Origin: Algiphilus sp022763315
GTDB taxonomy: Bacteria > Pseudomonadota > Gammaproteobacteria > Nevskiales > Nevskiaceae
DNA length: 64,000 bases
Direction: 5' to 3' (one strand)
Assembly (NCBI RefSeq): GCF_965249985.1
Contig: NZ_OZ252280.1
Part shown: positions 51,858 through 60,889 of the stretch, one piece after another
How the letters are laid out: every line of letters starts with the position of its first letter
Position numbering within the stretch: position 1 is the stretch's first letter
Notes under the pieces: model-generated
Seen by the model: only the letters and a program-made list of their open reading frames with translations
The model's database searches: none
Told to the model about the DNA's origin: nothing
Position numbers and translations under genes: made by a program

Positions 51858-52625
51858 TCACCCCCCAAAGTCTTCGCGCCAGCTGTCGTCGTCGTCGAAA
51901 CCGCCGCCATCGAGGTTTTCTTCCCCATAGTCGAGGGGCGGGGCGCCGTCGTAGACATCATTGAGCCGGCTCTCTAGGTAGACCGTGCGGAGTGCGACGT
52001 ATTCATCCACCTGCTGTTCAAGGAAACCGTCGGCGGACAACAGCTGGGCACGGCGGTCGACCACGCTCACTGCTGTCAGCACATACTGTGTACGCGCTTC
52101 GAACAGCCGTTCCGGGGTCGAAAGCCCGTCCGCCAGTTGTCCCATCAAACCGCGATTGGTGCTCGGTCCGAGGAAGGGCAGCATCAAGTACCAGCCAGGG
52201 CCTACGCCCCAATAGCCCAGCGTCTGCCCGAAATCCTCGTCGTTTTCGATCAGGCCGACCGGGGTGGCGACATCCACCAGTCCGCCGATGCCGGCCGTGG
52301 TGTTGATCAGAAAGCGGCCCGTGTCCCTCCCGGCCTGGGCAAACTTGCCCTGCAGCAGTGCGTTGATGATGGTGACCGGATAGCCCAGGTTGTTGAGGAA
52401 ATTGTGAACGCCCGAGCGCGCCGGCTGCGGCGTCACCTCAACGTAGGTGCGCGCAATGGGCCGCAGCACATAGCGGTCCGCCGTCCGGTTGAAGGCGTAG
52501 ATCTTGCGATTGACCGGTTCCAGTGGATCCGCTGGCTCGTAGGCAGGGGTATGGGCGCAGCCGGCCACGAGCGCTCCCATCACGAGCGCGCAGCAGGCGG
52601 TGAAAAGAGGGCGCAGCGTAGGCAT
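51858..52625 (-). CDS. mlaA: Outer-membrane lipid asymmetry lipoprotein MlaA (VacJ)
   Basis: MlaA removes mislocalised phospholipids from the outer leaflet of the outer membrane and hands them to MlaC. The 255-residue lipoprotein has signal LVMGALVAGC with a lipobox. The family signature is DPLEPVNRKIYAFNRTADRY, followed by NFLNNLGYPVTIINALLQG and TLGYWGVGPGWYLMLPFLGPS. The C-terminus is an Asp/Glu-rich tail. In E. coli mlaA is unlinked from mlaFEDCB; here it is the last gene of the operon, 15 bases after mlaB. Confidence 0.96.
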   Translation of the reverse strand: MPTLRPLFTACCALVMGALVAGCAHTPAYEPADPLEPVNRKIYAFNRTADRYVLRPIARTYVEVTPQPARSGVHNFLNNLGYPVTIINALLQGKFAQAGRDTGRFLINTTAGIGGLVDVATPVGLIENDEDFGQTLGYWGVGPGWYLMLPFLGPSTNRGLMGQLADGLSTPERLFEARTQYVLTAVSVVDRRAQLLSADGFLEQQVDEYVALRTVYLESRLNDVYDGAPPLDYGEENLDGGGFDDDDSWREDFGG

Positions 52626-52640
52626 GGGACGGAGAGCGCT

Positions 52641-52883
52641 CTAGTTGGTGAGGATCGTGTCCACACCATACAGCGTCAGCAGCCGCTGCAGTGCGTCCGG
52701 CGGATTTCTGAGTGTGAGCGGCGCGCCGTGTCGGCGTCGCCATTCCAGCAAGAGGGCCACGGCTGCACTGTCCGCCCGCGTGACGCCAGACAGATCCACG
52801 ACGCCGTCATCCGACACGGTCGGGTGACGGCGCAACACATCGGCCACGGTGTGCTGGGTCAGCGCGCCGCTGGGTGGCATCAC
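52641..52883 (-). CDS. mlaB: MlaB STAS-domain subunit of the Mla ABC transporter
   Basis: This is an 80-residue STAS-domain protein (VDLSGVTRADSAAVALLLEW, with the conserved Asp-Ser-Ala segment of the family). MlaB binds MlaF and is needed for assembly and activity of the MlaFEDB complex at the inner membrane. Its start overlaps the mlaC stop by four bases. The domain is compact, and the first residues are unrelated to family members. Confidence 0.88.
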   Translation of the reverse strand: MMPPSGALTQHTVADVLRRHPTVSDDGVVDLSGVTRADSAAVALLLEWRRRHGAPLTLRNPPDALQRLLTLYGVDTILTN

Positions 52884-53584
52884 TGGCTGTCGGTCTCGCC
52901 GGTGGGGGAGGCTTCAATGGCGCCGGACTCCAGCTTGGTGATGAGCGCATCCAGGCCCTCCTCGCGAATACGCTGGTTGAACTGCGCGCGGAAGTTGGTC
53001 ACCAGGCTGATGCCTTCAACGCTGATGTCGTAGATCAGCCATTCGCCGTCCACCGTGTGCATCACGAAGCTGATCGGAATGGGCTCGCCGTCCTCGACCT
53101 TGAGGCGGGTTTCCACGGTCGCGCGCTCGGCATCGTCCGCCATGCGCAGCGGCAGGAATTCGGCCTCCACGCTGCTGTTGTACTGCAGCATGGCATCGGC
53201 ATAGGTGCGCGTCAGGGTTTCCTTGAAGGCGGTGGCGAAGCGGCGGCGCTGCTCCGGCTCCGCCTGGCGCGCATGCCGCCCAAGTACCAGTCGGGCGATG
53301 TACGGCATGTCGAAGTGCGGGATGATTTCGCGGTCGATCATCGCGTAGAAGGCATCCTTGTCCTCGCGGTAGCGATCCGCGTTCTCCTGGATGAGGCCGC
53401 GCACGCGCTGGACCGCATTGCGGACAATCACGTCGGGCGCTTTGGCCTCGGCGGCCATTGCGGCGTCGGCGTCGCCATTAGCCGCATCCTGTGCGAAGGC
53501 CATGGGCATGCCGCTGCCGAGCAGCGCCGCCAGCCCGAGGAAGGTCGCTGCAACGGGAAAAGAAGCATTCTTGTTCTGCGTCAT
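52880..53584 (-). CDS. mlaC: Periplasmic phospholipid shuttle MlaC
   Basis: This 234-residue periplasmic protein has a signal peptide (SFPVAATFLGLAALLGSGMPMAFAQ). Family motifs include FYAMIDREIIPHFDMPYIARLVLGRHAR and TYADAMLQYNSSVEAEFLPLR, then GEWLIYDISVEGISLVTNFRAQF. It carries phospholipids between MlaA and MlaFEDB. Eleven bases separate it from mlaD. Confidence 0.95.
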   Translation of the reverse strand: MTQNKNASFPVAATFLGLAALLGSGMPMAFAQDAANGDADAAMAAEAKAPDVIVRNAVQRVRGLIQENADRYREDKDAFYAMIDREIIPHFDMPYIARLVLGRHARQAEPEQRRRFATAFKETLTRTYADAMLQYNSSVEAEFLPLRMADDAERATVETRLKVEDGEPIPISFVMHTVDGEWLIYDISVEGISLVTNFRAQFNQRIREEGLDALITKLESGAIEASPTGETDSQ

Positions 53585-53595
53585 GATCGGTTTCC

Positions 53596-54051
53596 TTACT
53601 GCGTCATGGATTCCAGCACACGGCCCACGAGGTTTTCGAGAACCAGTGCGTCTTGGGTCAAGGGTAGACGGTCTCCGTCCTGAAGGGATTCCATCGCGCC
53701 ACCCGGGTTGATGCCGATGTATTGCTCGCCAAGCAGACCGGAGGTCAGGATGCTGGCGCCGCTGTCGGCCGGGAGATTGTCGTACTCGGCGTGGATCTTC
53801 ATCGTCACGCGCGCGGCAAAGGTGGTGTCGTCGATGGCGATATTGCTGACGCGGCCGATGCGGACACCCGACAGCGTCACCGCCGAGCCGCTACGCAAGC
53901 CGCCGATGTTGTTGAAGTCCGCGGTCACGGTATAGCCCTCTTCCGGGCCACCGCTGTCCAATCCGGCCACGCGAAAGGTCAGCAGGAAGACGGCCGCGAC
54001 ACCGAGTACGAAAAACAGGCCAACCATGATTTCAATGGGTCTTGATGGCAT
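53596..54051 (-). CDS. mlaD: MlaD, MCE-domain substrate-binding subunit
   Basis: This 151-residue protein has one N-terminal membrane helix (IEIMVGLFFVLGVAAVFLLTF) and a single MCE domain (YTVTADFNNIGGLRSGSAVTLSGVRIGRVSNI). SGLLGEQYIGINPGG is the family signature. It forms a hexameric ring on MlaE in the inner membrane. Confidence 0.96.
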   Translation of the reverse strand: MPSRPIEIMVGLFFVLGVAAVFLLTFRVAGLDSGGPEEGYTVTADFNNIGGLRSGSAVTLSGVRIGRVSNIAIDDTTFAARVTMKIHAEYDNLPADSGASILTSGLLGEQYIGINPGGAMESLQDGDRLPLTQDALVLENLVGRVLESMTQ

Positions 54052-54063
54052 CCTCTGCTCCCA

Positions 54064-54834
54064 TCAGGCGGCGAACATCGCCGCGGTGAGTACGAAGTCC
54101 AGTCCCAGTACCGACAGGGAGGACAACACCACCGTGGTGGTGGTTGCACGCGATACGCCCGCCGCCGTAGGGGCGGCGTGATAGCCCTGGTACACGGCGA
54201 TCCAGGCAATGGTGAGCCCGAACACGAGGCTCTTGATCGTGCTGTCGATCAGGTCCCCCGCATCGACGGCGCTGCGAATCTGGCTCCAGTAGCTGCCGGC
54301 GTCGACGCCGAGGACTTCGACTCCAACCAGATGTCCGCCAGCGACCCCCAGCGCCATGGCGATGAAGATCATGTTCAGGATCGGTGTGGCGATCAACAGT
54401 CCCAGAAAGCGGGGCGCCACCACCCTTGGCACCGGGTCGACCGCCATCATGCTGATACCGTCGAGTTGGTCGGTGGCGCGCATCAGGCCGATTTCGGCAG
54501 CCAACGAGGAGCCGGCGCGGCCGGCAAGCAGCAGCGCGGTCAGCACCGGACCAAGCTCGCGGATGACCACCAGCGCCACCGAAACACCCAGCGCGCTCTC
54601 GGCGGAGAACTGCACCAGCAGGCGATAGCCCTGCAGCGCCAGCACCATGCCCACAAAGGCGCCGGCGATGACGATGATGGCCAGTGACAGCAGTCCGCTG
54701 TGGTAGATCTGTAGCGCCAGCAGGCGTGGACGCAGGAGCGCACCCGGCACCGCCAGCATGGTCTGGAACAGGAACAGCACCGCTCTGCCCAGGCTCGCCA
54801 GCGTGTCCATTGGCCAGCGCAGTACGGCATTCAT
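54064..54834 (-). CDS. mlaE: MlaE, permease of the Mla ABC transporter
   Basis: This 256-residue inner-membrane permease has about five helices. Family motifs are GAFVGMVLALQGYRLLVQF, VIRELGPVLTALLLAGRAGS and LGLLIATPILNMIFIAMAL. It pairs with MlaF (ATPase), MlaD and MlaB. The start overlaps the mlaF stop by four bases. Confidence 0.95.
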   Translation of the reverse strand: MNAVLRWPMDTLASLGRAVLFLFQTMLAVPGALLRPRLLALQIYHSGLLSLAIIVIAGAFVGMVLALQGYRLLVQFSAESALGVSVALVVIRELGPVLTALLLAGRAGSSLAAEIGLMRATDQLDGISMMAVDPVPRVVAPRFLGLLIATPILNMIFIAMALGVAGGHLVGVEVLGVDAGSYWSQIRSAVDAGDLIDSTIKSLVFGLTIAWIAVYQGYHAAPTAAGVSRATTTTVVLSSLSVLGLDFVLTAAMFAA

Positions 54835-55643
54835 TCCGGCTTCTCCAGCAGCGTGTCCCGCAATGCCGGCGCCGGATAATGAAAGGGTTCCGGTCCATCG
54901 GGTAGTCCGTCCAGGAACTGGCGTACCCGGGCATCCTCGCTATCGCGCACGGCGGCGGCGCTGCCGGCGGCGCGCAACTGGCCATGTGACAGCACATAGG
55001 CGTAATCGGCGATCGACAGCGCTTCACCAACATCATGCGAGACCAGCACCGAGGTCGTGCCCAGTGCATCGTTGAGCTGGCGGATCAGACGCAGCAGCAC
55101 GCCCATGGAAATGGGGTCCTGGCCGGTGAAGGGTTCGTCGTAAAGCACCAACTCGGGATCGAGGGCAATGGCACGTGCCAGCGCGACCCGGCGCGCCATG
55201 CCGCCGGAAAGCTGTGCGGGAAAGAGATGCGCCGCGCCGCGCAGGCCGACCACTTCAAGCTTGAGCAGGACCTGATCACGGATCTGCCGCGCACCCAGGC
55301 GTGTGTGCTCGCGCAAAGGAAAGGCGACGTTGTCGAAAACGCTCAAGTCAGTGAGCAGCGCGCCCTGCTGAAACAGCATGCCCATGCGTTTGCGCAAGGC
55401 GAAAAGGCTGCGTCGGGAAGCGCTGCCAACCTCGGTTCCGTCGAAGAACACGCGCCCCTCCTGGGCACGCAGCTGGCCGCCGATCAGGCGCAACAGCGTG
55501 GTCTTGCCAGTCCCTGATGGCCCCATGATGGCGGTGACCTTGCCGCGCGGGATGTCGAGGTCGATGCCATCGAACAATACGCGCTCGGACTGCGCGTGGC
55601 GCAGCCCGCGAATGCGGACCAGACTGTCGGGTGCATCGGACAT
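54831..55643 (-). CDS. mlaF: MlaF, ATPase of the Mla ABC transporter
   Basis: This 270-residue ABC ATPase has Walker A GPSGTGKTTLLRL, signature LSGGMARRVALARA, Walker B LVLYDEPFTGQDP and His-switch VLVSHDVGE. It energises phospholipid transfer by MlaFEDB. The start is set at the ATG 55643 (MSDAPDSLVRIRGL); an ATG at 55655 and a GTG at 55676 are in frame upstream. Confidence 0.94.
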   Translation of the reverse strand: MSDAPDSLVRIRGLRHAQSERVLFDGIDLDIPRGKVTAIMGPSGTGKTTLLRLIGGQLRAQEGRVFFDGTEVGSASRRSLFALRKRMGMLFQQGALLTDLSVFDNVAFPLREHTRLGARQIRDQVLLKLEVVGLRGAAHLFPAQLSGGMARRVALARAIALDPELVLYDEPFTGQDPISMGVLLRLIRQLNDALGTTSVLVSHDVGEALSIADYAYVLSHGQLRAAGSAAAVRDSEDARVRQFLDGLPDGPEPFHYPAPALRDTLLEKPE

Positions 55644-55679
55644 GGCGTCGAGCATGGGTGGCGTCGCCTGAACCACGCG

Positions 55680-56333
55680 TTAAACGGTCGCCGCCAGCGG
55701 GGCAAGACAGCGGGCGCGCAAGGCCTGGGCGAGGGTGTTGCCGATGGTCGCCATACTGTCGGTGCATCCGTGGTCGCGCATCTGGGTCATGGCCTGACCT
55801 TGCATACCGCAGGGGTTGATGCGCGCGAAGGGTTGCAGGTCCATGTCGACGTTCAGGGCCAGGCCGTGGAAGGTACAGCCCTGACGCACGCGCAGCCCGA
55901 GCGAGGCGATCTTGGCGCCATCAGGCAGGTAAACGCCCGGAGCGTCATCTCGCGGCCGCGCGCCGGCGATACCGTGCTGTTCCAGCGTATCCACCAAGGC
56001 CTGCTCGATACGCTGCACCAGCCGCCGGATGCCGATCCCGAGACGGTGCAGGTCAAACATCAGATAGCCCACCAGCTGGCCGGGGCCGTGATAGGTCACC
56101 TGGCCGCCGCGATCGCTCTGTACCAGTGGGATGTCGCCGAGGTCGAGCAGGTGTTCAGGGCGGCCCGCCTGTCCCTGGGTGAATACCGGCGGGTGCTGCA
56201 GCAGCCAGATCTCATCGGCGGTTTCGGCGCCGCGCTGCTCGGTGAAGCGGCGCATCGCCGCAAAGCTGGCCTCGTAGCAGACGAAGCCCAGACGGCGAAG
56301 GACAGGCGAAGGCGGCGCCGACGTGGTGTTCAC
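55680..56333 (-). CDS. lipB: Octanoyl-[ACP]:protein N-octanoyltransferase LipB
   Basis: LipB moves octanoate from ACP to the lipoyl domains, including that of GcvH at 4774. The 217-residue protein carries DRGGQVTYHGPGQLVGYLMF, IASLGLRVRQGCTFHGLALNV and the catalytic cysteine in INPCGMQG. The start is a GTG at 56333 that overlaps the ybeD stop (GTGA); an upstream open stretch lies in the ybeD gene. lipA is not in this window. Confidence 0.94.
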   Translation of the reverse strand: MNTTSAPPSPVLRRLGFVCYEASFAAMRRFTEQRGAETADEIWLLQHPPVFTQGQAGRPEHLLDLGDIPLVQSDRGGQVTYHGPGQLVGYLMFDLHRLGIGIRRLVQRIEQALVDTLEQHGIAGARPRDDAPGVYLPDGAKIASLGLRVRQGCTFHGLALNVDMDLQPFARINPCGMQGQAMTQMRDHGCTDSMATIGNTLAQALRARCLAPLAATV

Positions 56334-56644
56334 AGCGCCATCAGCACGGATGACTCCGCAGCGATGGCGGCACGGACCTGGGCAATGTGGTCCATCTCGG
56401 TGGCGTGCAGTCGAAGACGCAGACACACGAAATTACCGTTGCGCGACGGCTGACGTTCGCATTCGATGGTTGCCGCGGTCGCCGCTCGACAGCGCGCCAG
56501 CAGGCGCTGCTCGACGGCCTCGTCAGGGCGCACAAAAACCTTGAAGGGTACCGTGCAGGGCAGGGTGTAGACCGCCTCGTCGGGCACGGCATCGCACGGC
56601 TGGAATGTCGGCTTGTTAGACACCAAGGCGCAAACGGACTGCAT
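56330..56644 (-). CDS. ybeD: DUF493 family protein (YbeD-like)
   Basis: This is a protein of about 104 residues. The C-terminal region (VPFKVFVRPDEAVEQRLLARC, GNFVCLRLRLHATEMDHIAQV) matches the ACT-like DUF493 family, found between dacA and lipB in E. coli and relatives. Its role there is unknown, possibly in lipoate metabolism or as a regulatory ligand-binding domain. The ATG at 56644 overlaps the end of dacA by 29 bases; a GTG at 56623 overlaps it by only eight bases and may be the real start. Neither has a clear Shine-Dalgarno. Confidence 0.85.
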   Translation of the reverse strand: MQSVCALVSNKPTFQPCDAVPDEAVYTLPCTVPFKVFVRPDEAVEQRLLARCRAATAATIECERQPSRNGNFVCLRLRLHATEMDHIAQVRAAIAAESSVLMAL

Positions 56645-57755
56645 CAATGAGGCGCTTGACGATACCACCCTGCGCCACATCCTGGTTGGCGACCAAGGGC
56701 TCCACCAGCAGGGTTTCGTCGTCCAGCGTGACGGTGAGCGTGCCCAGCTGGGCGCCCTTGGCGATGGGGGCCTGCAGCGGCGATGGCACTTCGGCCTGCA
56801 ACTGAATACGTTCCTCGGCATCGCGCGGCAGTGCCACGCGCAAGGCCGAGCGCACGCCCACATCGACTTCGGATTGCGCACCGCCGAAGACGCGGTGCGT
56901 CTGTACCGCTTCATCCCGGTCGAACAGGGTGACGGTGTCGAAGAAGCGGAAACCGTAGTTGAGCAAGGCCAGGCTGTCCTGCTCACGTGCATCTGGGCTG
57001 GAGGTGCCGAGCACCACGGCGATCAGGCGGCGGCCGTCGCGTTCCGCACTGGAGGCCAGGCAGTAGCCCGATTCGCTGGTGTAGCCTGTCTTGACGCCGT
57101 CGACCGAATCGTCGCGCCACAGCAGACGGTTGCGGTTGAACTGCCGGATACCGTTGTAGCTGTATTCCTTTTCCGAGTACAGCGCGTAGCCCTCGGGGAA
57201 ATCCGCGATGTGGGCCCGCACCAGTGTGGCGATGTCGCGTGCGGTTGACCGATGCGTTGGCGCAGGCATGCCGGAAGCATTCTCGAAATGGCTGTCGTTC
57301 ATGCCGAGACGCTGGGCGGTGGTATTCATCATGCTGGCGAAGCCGGCCTCGCTGCCCGCCATGTGTTCCGCAACCGCGACACTGGCGTCGTTGCCGGACT
57401 GCACGATGATGCCGCGCAGCAACGCTTCCAGGCTCACCTGGGAGCCCACTTCGATGAACATGCGCGATTGCGACGAATCAATGCCCTGACGCCAGGCCTT
57501 CTCCGAAATCAGCACCGTGTCGTCCATCGCCGCACGTCCCGCCGCGATCTCCTCGAAGGCGACGTAACTGGTCATGACCTTGGTGATCGAGGCCGGACTA
57601 CGCTTCTTGTCCGGATTCTTGGCGGAAAGAATCTGTCCGGTCGCGCCATCCATCAGCACATAGGCTTCGGCGTCGAGTGGGGGCGGCTCCGGGACAGGCT
57701 TGGCGGAGGCGGCAAAACAGGCGAAGGCGAGGACAAGCGGGGCGAAACGAGGCAT
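56616..57755 (-). CDS. dacA: D-alanyl-D-alanine carboxypeptidase (penicillin-binding protein 5 type)
   Basis: This 379-residue peptidoglycan carboxypeptidase trims the terminal D-Ala from stem peptides. The signal peptide ends near AASAKP. The active site is complete: SITK (nucleophile Ser in SPASITKVMTSYVAFEE), SGN in IIVQSGNDASVAVAEHMAG and KTG in DGVKTGYTSESGYCLASS. A C-terminal PBP5 domain and an amphipathic tail (GGIVKRLIDAVRLRLGV) anchor it to the membrane. The ATG at 57755 is preferred over a TTG six codons upstream. Confidence 0.96.
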   Translation of the reverse strand: MPRFAPLVLAFACFAASAKPVPEPPPLDAEAYVLMDGATGQILSAKNPDKKRSPASITKVMTSYVAFEEIAAGRAAMDDTVLISEKAWRQGIDSSQSRMFIEVGSQVSLEALLRGIIVQSGNDASVAVAEHMAGSEAGFASMMNTTAQRLGMNDSHFENASGMPAPTHRSTARDIATLVRAHIADFPEGYALYSEKEYSYNGIRQFNRNRLLWRDDSVDGVKTGYTSESGYCLASSAERDGRRLIAVVLGTSSPDAREQDSLALLNYGFRFFDTVTLFDRDEAVQTHRVFGGAQSEVDVGVRSALRVALPRDAEERIQLQAEVPSPLQAPIAKGAQLGTLTVTLDDETLLVEPLVANQDVAQGGIVKRLIDAVRLRLGV

Positions 57756-57840
57756 TGAGGCTCTGAGTTCCAAGCAGATGAAGGATGATACCGGCTATGG
57801 CAGGGAGGTCGACCCAATCAGGGGCCGTACCGGACGGGAA

Positions 57841-58743
57841 TCAGGGCATGGCGGCGATGGTGCGCGCCGTCAAAGCGCGGGTGGCGAGCCATGACCGGAC
57901 CTCTTCCGCTTCCTGGCGGCTTTCCAGCGGACCCACACGCACTTCGTGGCGGGCGCGGCCGCCGTCGGTGACGAGATGGATGGAAACCTTGTCGAGGCCC
58001 ATGGCCAGCAGGCGTTCTCGCAGTTCGACGGCGCGGACCGGGTCCTCGGTCGCGGCGCCCACCGCCACAAAGGTAGTGCCGTCACCGGCTGCTGCCGGGG
58101 TGGCGGACAGGGTGGCGCCCGCGCGGCTCGGCGAGGATGGCGGCGCCGGTGCGTCATCGGGTGCGGGCGCCCCGGGGGCCAGCGCCTCCACCTCCACCTC
58201 GGCGTGACCATCGTTGATCATGTCGAGGCGCGCGGCAGCGGCATAGGACAGATCGATGATGCGGCCGTCGTGAAAGGGGCCTCGATCATTGACCCGCACG
58301 ATGGCGGAACGGCCGTTGCCGAGGTGGGTGACGCGCACAAAGCTCGGCAGGGGCAGTGTCTTGTGGGCCGCAGTCATCGCGTACATGTCGTAAGGCTCGC
58401 CGCTGGAGGTGCGGCGGCCATGGAACTTCTTGCCGTACCACGAGGCGCCACCCCGCTCGCGGTAGCCATCCGCCGTGGGAAGGACGTGGTAGCGCTTTCC
58501 GAAGACTTCGTAGCTGTCGGGGTTGCCATAGCGGCTGCGTGGCTCCGCCTGCACTTCCGCATCCGGTACGTAGGCGATGCCATCGGGGACCTCGTGGGCG
58601 GCGGGCCCGCGGTCCTTCTCGTGCGCGGGCGCGGGACCTTCGCGCACGAAACCGTCCGTCCCACGTTGCGCCGGGCCGTGCGCGCAGCCGCTGAGCAGGC
58701 TGATCGCCACCAGGGCGGCCGCCGAGAGCGTGCGCACCTTCAT
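57841..58743 (-). CDS. rlpA: RlpA lipoprotein with SPOR domain
   Basis: This 300-residue lipoprotein has lipobox LLSGC. The double-psi beta-barrel includes GGASWYGKKFHGRRTSSGE and VRVNDRGPFHDGRIIDLSYAA, with the catalytic Asp in NDRGPF. A Pro/Ala-rich linker and a C-terminal SPOR domain (about 225-300, VSIHLVTDGGRARHEVRVG) that binds denuded glycan follow. In Pseudomonas RlpA is a lytic transglycosylase acting at septa. It overlaps the mltB stop by three bases. Confidence 0.94.
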   Translation of the reverse strand: MKVRTLSAAALVAISLLSGCAHGPAQRGTDGFVREGPAPAHEKDRGPAAHEVPDGIAYVPDAEVQAEPRSRYGNPDSYEVFGKRYHVLPTADGYRERGGASWYGKKFHGRRTSSGEPYDMYAMTAAHKTLPLPSFVRVTHLGNGRSAIVRVNDRGPFHDGRIIDLSYAAAARLDMINDGHAEVEVEALAPGAPAPDDAPAPPSSPSRAGATLSATPAAAGDGTTFVAVGAATEDPVRAVELRERLLAMGLDKVSIHLVTDGGRARHEVRVGPLESRQEAEEVRSWLATRALTARTIAAMP

Positions 58744-59765
58744 GGCATGTAGCGGCCGGGCGGGTGGCCGGTCGCGCGCGAGATGCCTTCCGCCAGTTCG
58801 CCAACCGCCATCGCGTAGTAGGTGCGCGGGTTGTAGCGCATTACCGCGAAGAAATTCGGCAGCGCGATCAGGAAGGAGCGCCCTTCGTTGCGTTGCAGTT
58901 CGAGCAGGCCGGCCGGCTGCTCAGGTGGTGCGCTGCGCGTCGCCTCCGCGCCCAGGCGCGCCAGCTCGGCGATGGTGCTATTGGGCCGCTTTGGATTGAA
59001 GCTGATGGCGTCGGCACGCACTTCAAAGCGCCGCGGGGCCAGCGTCATCGCTTCGTCCGGGCGCCATGCCGAGGCGGGGTCGTAGTCGATGAGGTAGCGC
59101 GCGATCGAGCCGATGGCATCGTCGGCCGTCCACAGATCGACGCTGCCGTCATTGTCGAAATCGACCGCCAGGCGCCGGATATTGCTGGGCATGAACTGGG
59201 CCCAACCCATCGCGCCGGCGTAGGAGCCCTTGGGTGCGGTCGGGTCCATGCCGGATTCCTGCGCCAGCACGAAAAAGGCCGTCAACTCGGAGAAGAAGAA
59301 AGGCGTCCGGCTGGGATGGTCGAAGCCTTGGGTGGTCAGCGCATCCAGAACCCGGGTGCGTCCCGTGTAACCGCCATAACGCGTTTCGATGCCAAGGATG
59401 GCGACGATGATCTCGGCGGGGACACCGTACTGCGCCTCTGCACGCGCCAGCGTCTCGGCATGGTCGCGCAGGAAGCGCACGCCCTTGTCGATCATCGCGT
59501 CGCTGATGTGCATGGCCCGGTATTCGGTCCATGTTCGCGTGCGTTCTGGGGCGTTTCGCTCCTGTTCAATCAATTCGGGAAGGCGTTTGGCCTCCGCCAG
59601 GCTATCTCGCACCGCATCCAGCGCCTCGGCATCGAAGCCGTGCTCCGTGCGCAGTGTGTCGAGCAGGACCTGGGCGCGCGGGTGCTCGGCATAGTTGGCT
59701 GCCGCGGAGCCGCAGGTTCCGGCAACAAGCGCCGCGATCAGCAGTCGAACAGGGGGCCGCATCAT
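58740..59765 (-). CDS. mltB: Lytic murein transglycosylase B
   Basis: This 341-residue family 103 lytic transglycosylase cleaves glycan strands to form anhydro-muramic ends. It has a signal peptide (LLIAALVAGTCGSAAA) without a convincing lipobox, although a Cys is present at residue 18 or so. The catalytic Glu is in IVAILGIETRYGGYTGR, and GAMGWAQFMPSNIRRLAVD and DLWTADDAIGSIARYL are conserved. The ATG at 59765 overlaps the rodA stop by one base; the longer open frame upstream is inside rodA. Confidence 0.93.
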   Translation of the reverse strand: MMRPPVRLLIAALVAGTCGSAAANYAEHPRAQVLLDTLRTEHGFDAEALDAVRDSLAEAKRLPELIEQERNAPERTRTWTEYRAMHISDAMIDKGVRFLRDHAETLARAEAQYGVPAEIIVAILGIETRYGGYTGRTRVLDALTTQGFDHPSRTPFFFSELTAFFVLAQESGMDPTAPKGSYAGAMGWAQFMPSNIRRLAVDFDNDGSVDLWTADDAIGSIARYLIDYDPASAWRPDEAMTLAPRRFEVRADAISFNPKRPNSTIAELARLGAEATRSAPPEQPAGLLELQRNEGRSFLIALPNFFAVMRYNPRTYYAMAVGELAEGISRATGHPPGRYMP

Positions 59766-60889
59766 TAACTGGGCACCAATTTTCGGTGGGTCTGAATGGA
59801 CATGAGTATGCCGAAACCGGCCATCAGGCTGACAATAGAGGTGCCGCCGAAGCTCATCAGCGGCAGTGGTACGCCCACAACGGGAAGCAATCCGCAAACC
59901 ATGCCGATGTTGATGAAGACGTAACAGAAGAAAATGATGCCGAGACTGCCGCCAAGCAGGCGCTGGAAGGTTTCCTGACCGCGCAGCGCGATGATCAGGC
60001 AGCGTGCAGTCAAGGCGAAATACAACAGAAGCAGTAGACCAGCGCCGATCAGTCCAGTTTCCTCGGCGAAGGCGGCAAAGATGAAATCGGTGTGCGATTC
60101 GGGCAAGAAATCCAGCCGCGCCTGCGTGCCCTCGCCCCAGCCCTTGCCCAGGGCGCCGCCGGAACCAATGGCGATCTTCGACTGGGTGATGTGGTAGCCC
60201 GCCCCCAGCGGGTCGCGCTCTGGGTTCAAAAAGGTCAGTACGCGCGAACGCTGGTAGTCATGCATGTTGAACCACAGCAGCGGAATGGCCGCCATGGCCG
60301 TCGCCGCGAAGCCGAGCATCCAACGCCAGCGCAGGCCGCCCAGGTAGAGCGCGATCAGGCCGCTCATCGTGATCATCAAGGCGGTGCCGAGATCCGGTTG
60401 GGCGCCGACCAGTGCGGCGGGTAGCGCGATGATCAGCAGTACCACCGGCAGGCGGCGCACGCCGGGGGCCACGCCGGTGGCGTGCAGGTAGGCGGCCACC
60501 GCCATCGGCATGGCGAGTTTCATCAACTCCGAAGGCTGGAAGCGCACGATGCCGAGATCCAGCCAGCGCTGCGCCCCCTTGGATGCATCGCCGAAGACGA
60601 GCACCAGTACCAGCAGGAGCAGCGTGCCCGCGTAGATGGCAGGGGCAATTGCGCGGTAGCCGTCGGGAGGAATGCGGGCGCAGACGACCAGCACGGCCAG
60701 CCCCACACTCAGCCGCTTCAGCTGACTCCACAGCGCGCCGCCGTCATTGCCGGTGGCGCTGTAAAGCGTCGCAAGGCTGACCGACAACAGCATCACGATC
60801 AGCGCCAGCAGTGGTCCATCGAGATAGTGCCGCGCGAAGAAGCCCAGGCTCCGGTTGTCGCGGCCGGTCTCCGCGGACAGCGGATTCAC
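59765..60889 (-). CDS. rodA: Rod shape-determining SEDS glycosyltransferase RodA
   Basis: This 374-residue SEDS protein with ten membrane helices polymerises lipid II during cell elongation together with PBP2. Key motifs are GAQRWLDLGIVRFQPSELMKL, VGAQPDLGTALMI (catalytic Asp) and GVPLPLMSFGGTSIVSLM. The start is a GTG at 60889 overlapping the mrdA stop (GTGA). Confidence 0.96.
   Translation of the reverse strand: MNPLSAETGRDNRSLGFFARHYLDGPLLALIVMLLSVSLATLYSATGNDGGALWSQLKRLSVGLAVLVVCARIPPDGYRAIAPAIYAGTLLLLVLVLVFGDASKGAQRWLDLGIVRFQPSELMKLAMPMAVAAYLHATGVAPGVRRLPVVLLIIALPAALVGAQPDLGTALMITMSGLIALYLGGLRWRWMLGFAATAMAAIPLLWFNMHDYQRSRVLTFLNPERDPLGAGYHITQSKIAIGSGGALGKGWGEGTQARLDFLPESHTDFIFAAFAEETGLIGAGLLLLLYFALTARCLIIALRGQETFQRLLGGSLGIIFFCYVFINIGMVCGLLPVVGVPLPLMSFGGTSIVSLMAGFGILMSIQTHRKLVPS

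Noticed and set aside
54032..55069. A 345-codon minus-strand frame overlapping mlaE and mlaF
   Set aside because: It is a shifted frame of two clear genes; the encoded sequence is Arg/Ala/Gly-rich with no family motif.
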